Below are positions 6,333 through 6,533 of a stretch of DNA of 6,533 nt, piece by piece. The notes below the pieces were generated by a model, which saw nothing but the letters and a program-made list of their open reading frames with translations, was not told the DNA's origin and ran no database searches. The DNA comes from Candidatus Altarchaeales archaeon A3. GTDB lineage: Archaea; Altiarchaeota; Altiarchaeia; Altiarchaeales; Altiarchaeaceae. The translations under genes and the position numbers were made by a program. The stretch is taken from assembly GCA_002083985.1 (NCBI GenBank), contig MTER01000035.1, positions 3,703 to 10,235 on the forward strand, read 5' to 3'. Each line of letters opens with the position of its first letter. Within the stretch, counting starts at the first letter, position 1.

Positions 6333-6533
6333 AATTAAACCCTCATCACAAAAACTAAAATAATTACTATCTCCGATAATTATGTGATCCAATACCTTTA
6401 TTCCAACAATATCACACGCCGAAATTATGCGATTTGTTATCTCTATATCATCCTGACTTGGTTGCGGCTCACCGCTCGGATGATTATGAACCAGTATGAT
6501 TGCCGTCGATGACTCTGTTACTGCCTCTTTTAT
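6321..6533 (-). CDS. radC: RadC-family JAB/MPN+ domain protein (C-terminal 70 residues; start lies beyond the right edge)
   Basis: This is the C-terminal end of a RadC family protein. It has the zinc-binding JAMM signature HNHPSGEPQPSQDD, with His16, His18 and Asp29 of the visible fragment as expected ligands and Ser26 in the S-x-x-D position. The following KVLDHIIIGDSNYFSFCDEGLI is the usual RadC ending. Family members are predicted metal-dependent isopeptidase-like proteins. The old link to DNA repair is not established, and many copies sit near mobile or defence genes. The N-terminal helix-hairpin-helix region is outside the window. The fragment ends at a TGA that is repeated 12 bases later. 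One sampled 60-base line has 45% G+C, richer than most of the adjacent restriction genes, which suggests that it was here before the cassette. Confidence 0.93.
   Translation of the reverse strand: MKEAVTESSTAIILVHNHPSGEPQPSQDDIEITNRIISACDIVGIKVLDHIIIGDSNYFSFCDEGLIKDK

Noticed and set aside
6133..6363. Plus-strand ORF of 76 codons covering the radC-mod spacer
   Set aside because: Its Phe/Leu-rich product is the complement of A-rich DNA and it overlaps the Mod N-terminus and the RadC end.

Overview
The window comes from an AT-rich prokaryote. All five genes lie on the minus strand, so transcription runs from high to low coordinates: radC (C-terminal end only), then the type III restriction-modification genes mod, a DUF1016/YhcG-type PD-(D/E)XK nuclease, and res, then the start of a class I lysyl-tRNA synthetase gene that leaves the window at base 1. 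Coding is nearly continuous. The gaps are 63, 12, -20 (overlap) and 60 bases, and there is no gene-free stretch over 300 bases.

The lineage is not settled. Class I LysRS is the usual archaeal form but also occurs in several bacterial groups. RadC is mainly bacterial but is found in some archaea. None of the four visible start codons has a recognisable Shine-Dalgarno sequence; all follow A-rich DNA. That fits either an archaeon with atypical initiation (for example a DPANN-type lineage) or a bacterium of the Bacteroidota/Ignavibacteria kind.

The centre of the window (773-6257) is a compact defence cassette. Mod is a beta-class adenine methyltransferase that would give the system its sequence specificity. 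Res is an SF2 helicase/translocase with a C-terminal nuclease domain. Between them lies a second nuclease-fold protein whose gene overlaps res by 20 bases, which makes it look like a co-expressed, possibly functional third component.

Sampled base composition is about 38-52% G+C in lysS, 45% in the radC line counted, and about 23-30% over much of the cassette. This suggests the cassette was inserted between two resident genes. Both junctions of the cassette carry perfect short tandem duplications touching the upstream gene's stop codon: 25 bp between res and lysS, and 12 bp at the radC end. Nothing here is clearly a wholly new system. The most notable points are the embedded nuclease and the duplicated junction sequences.
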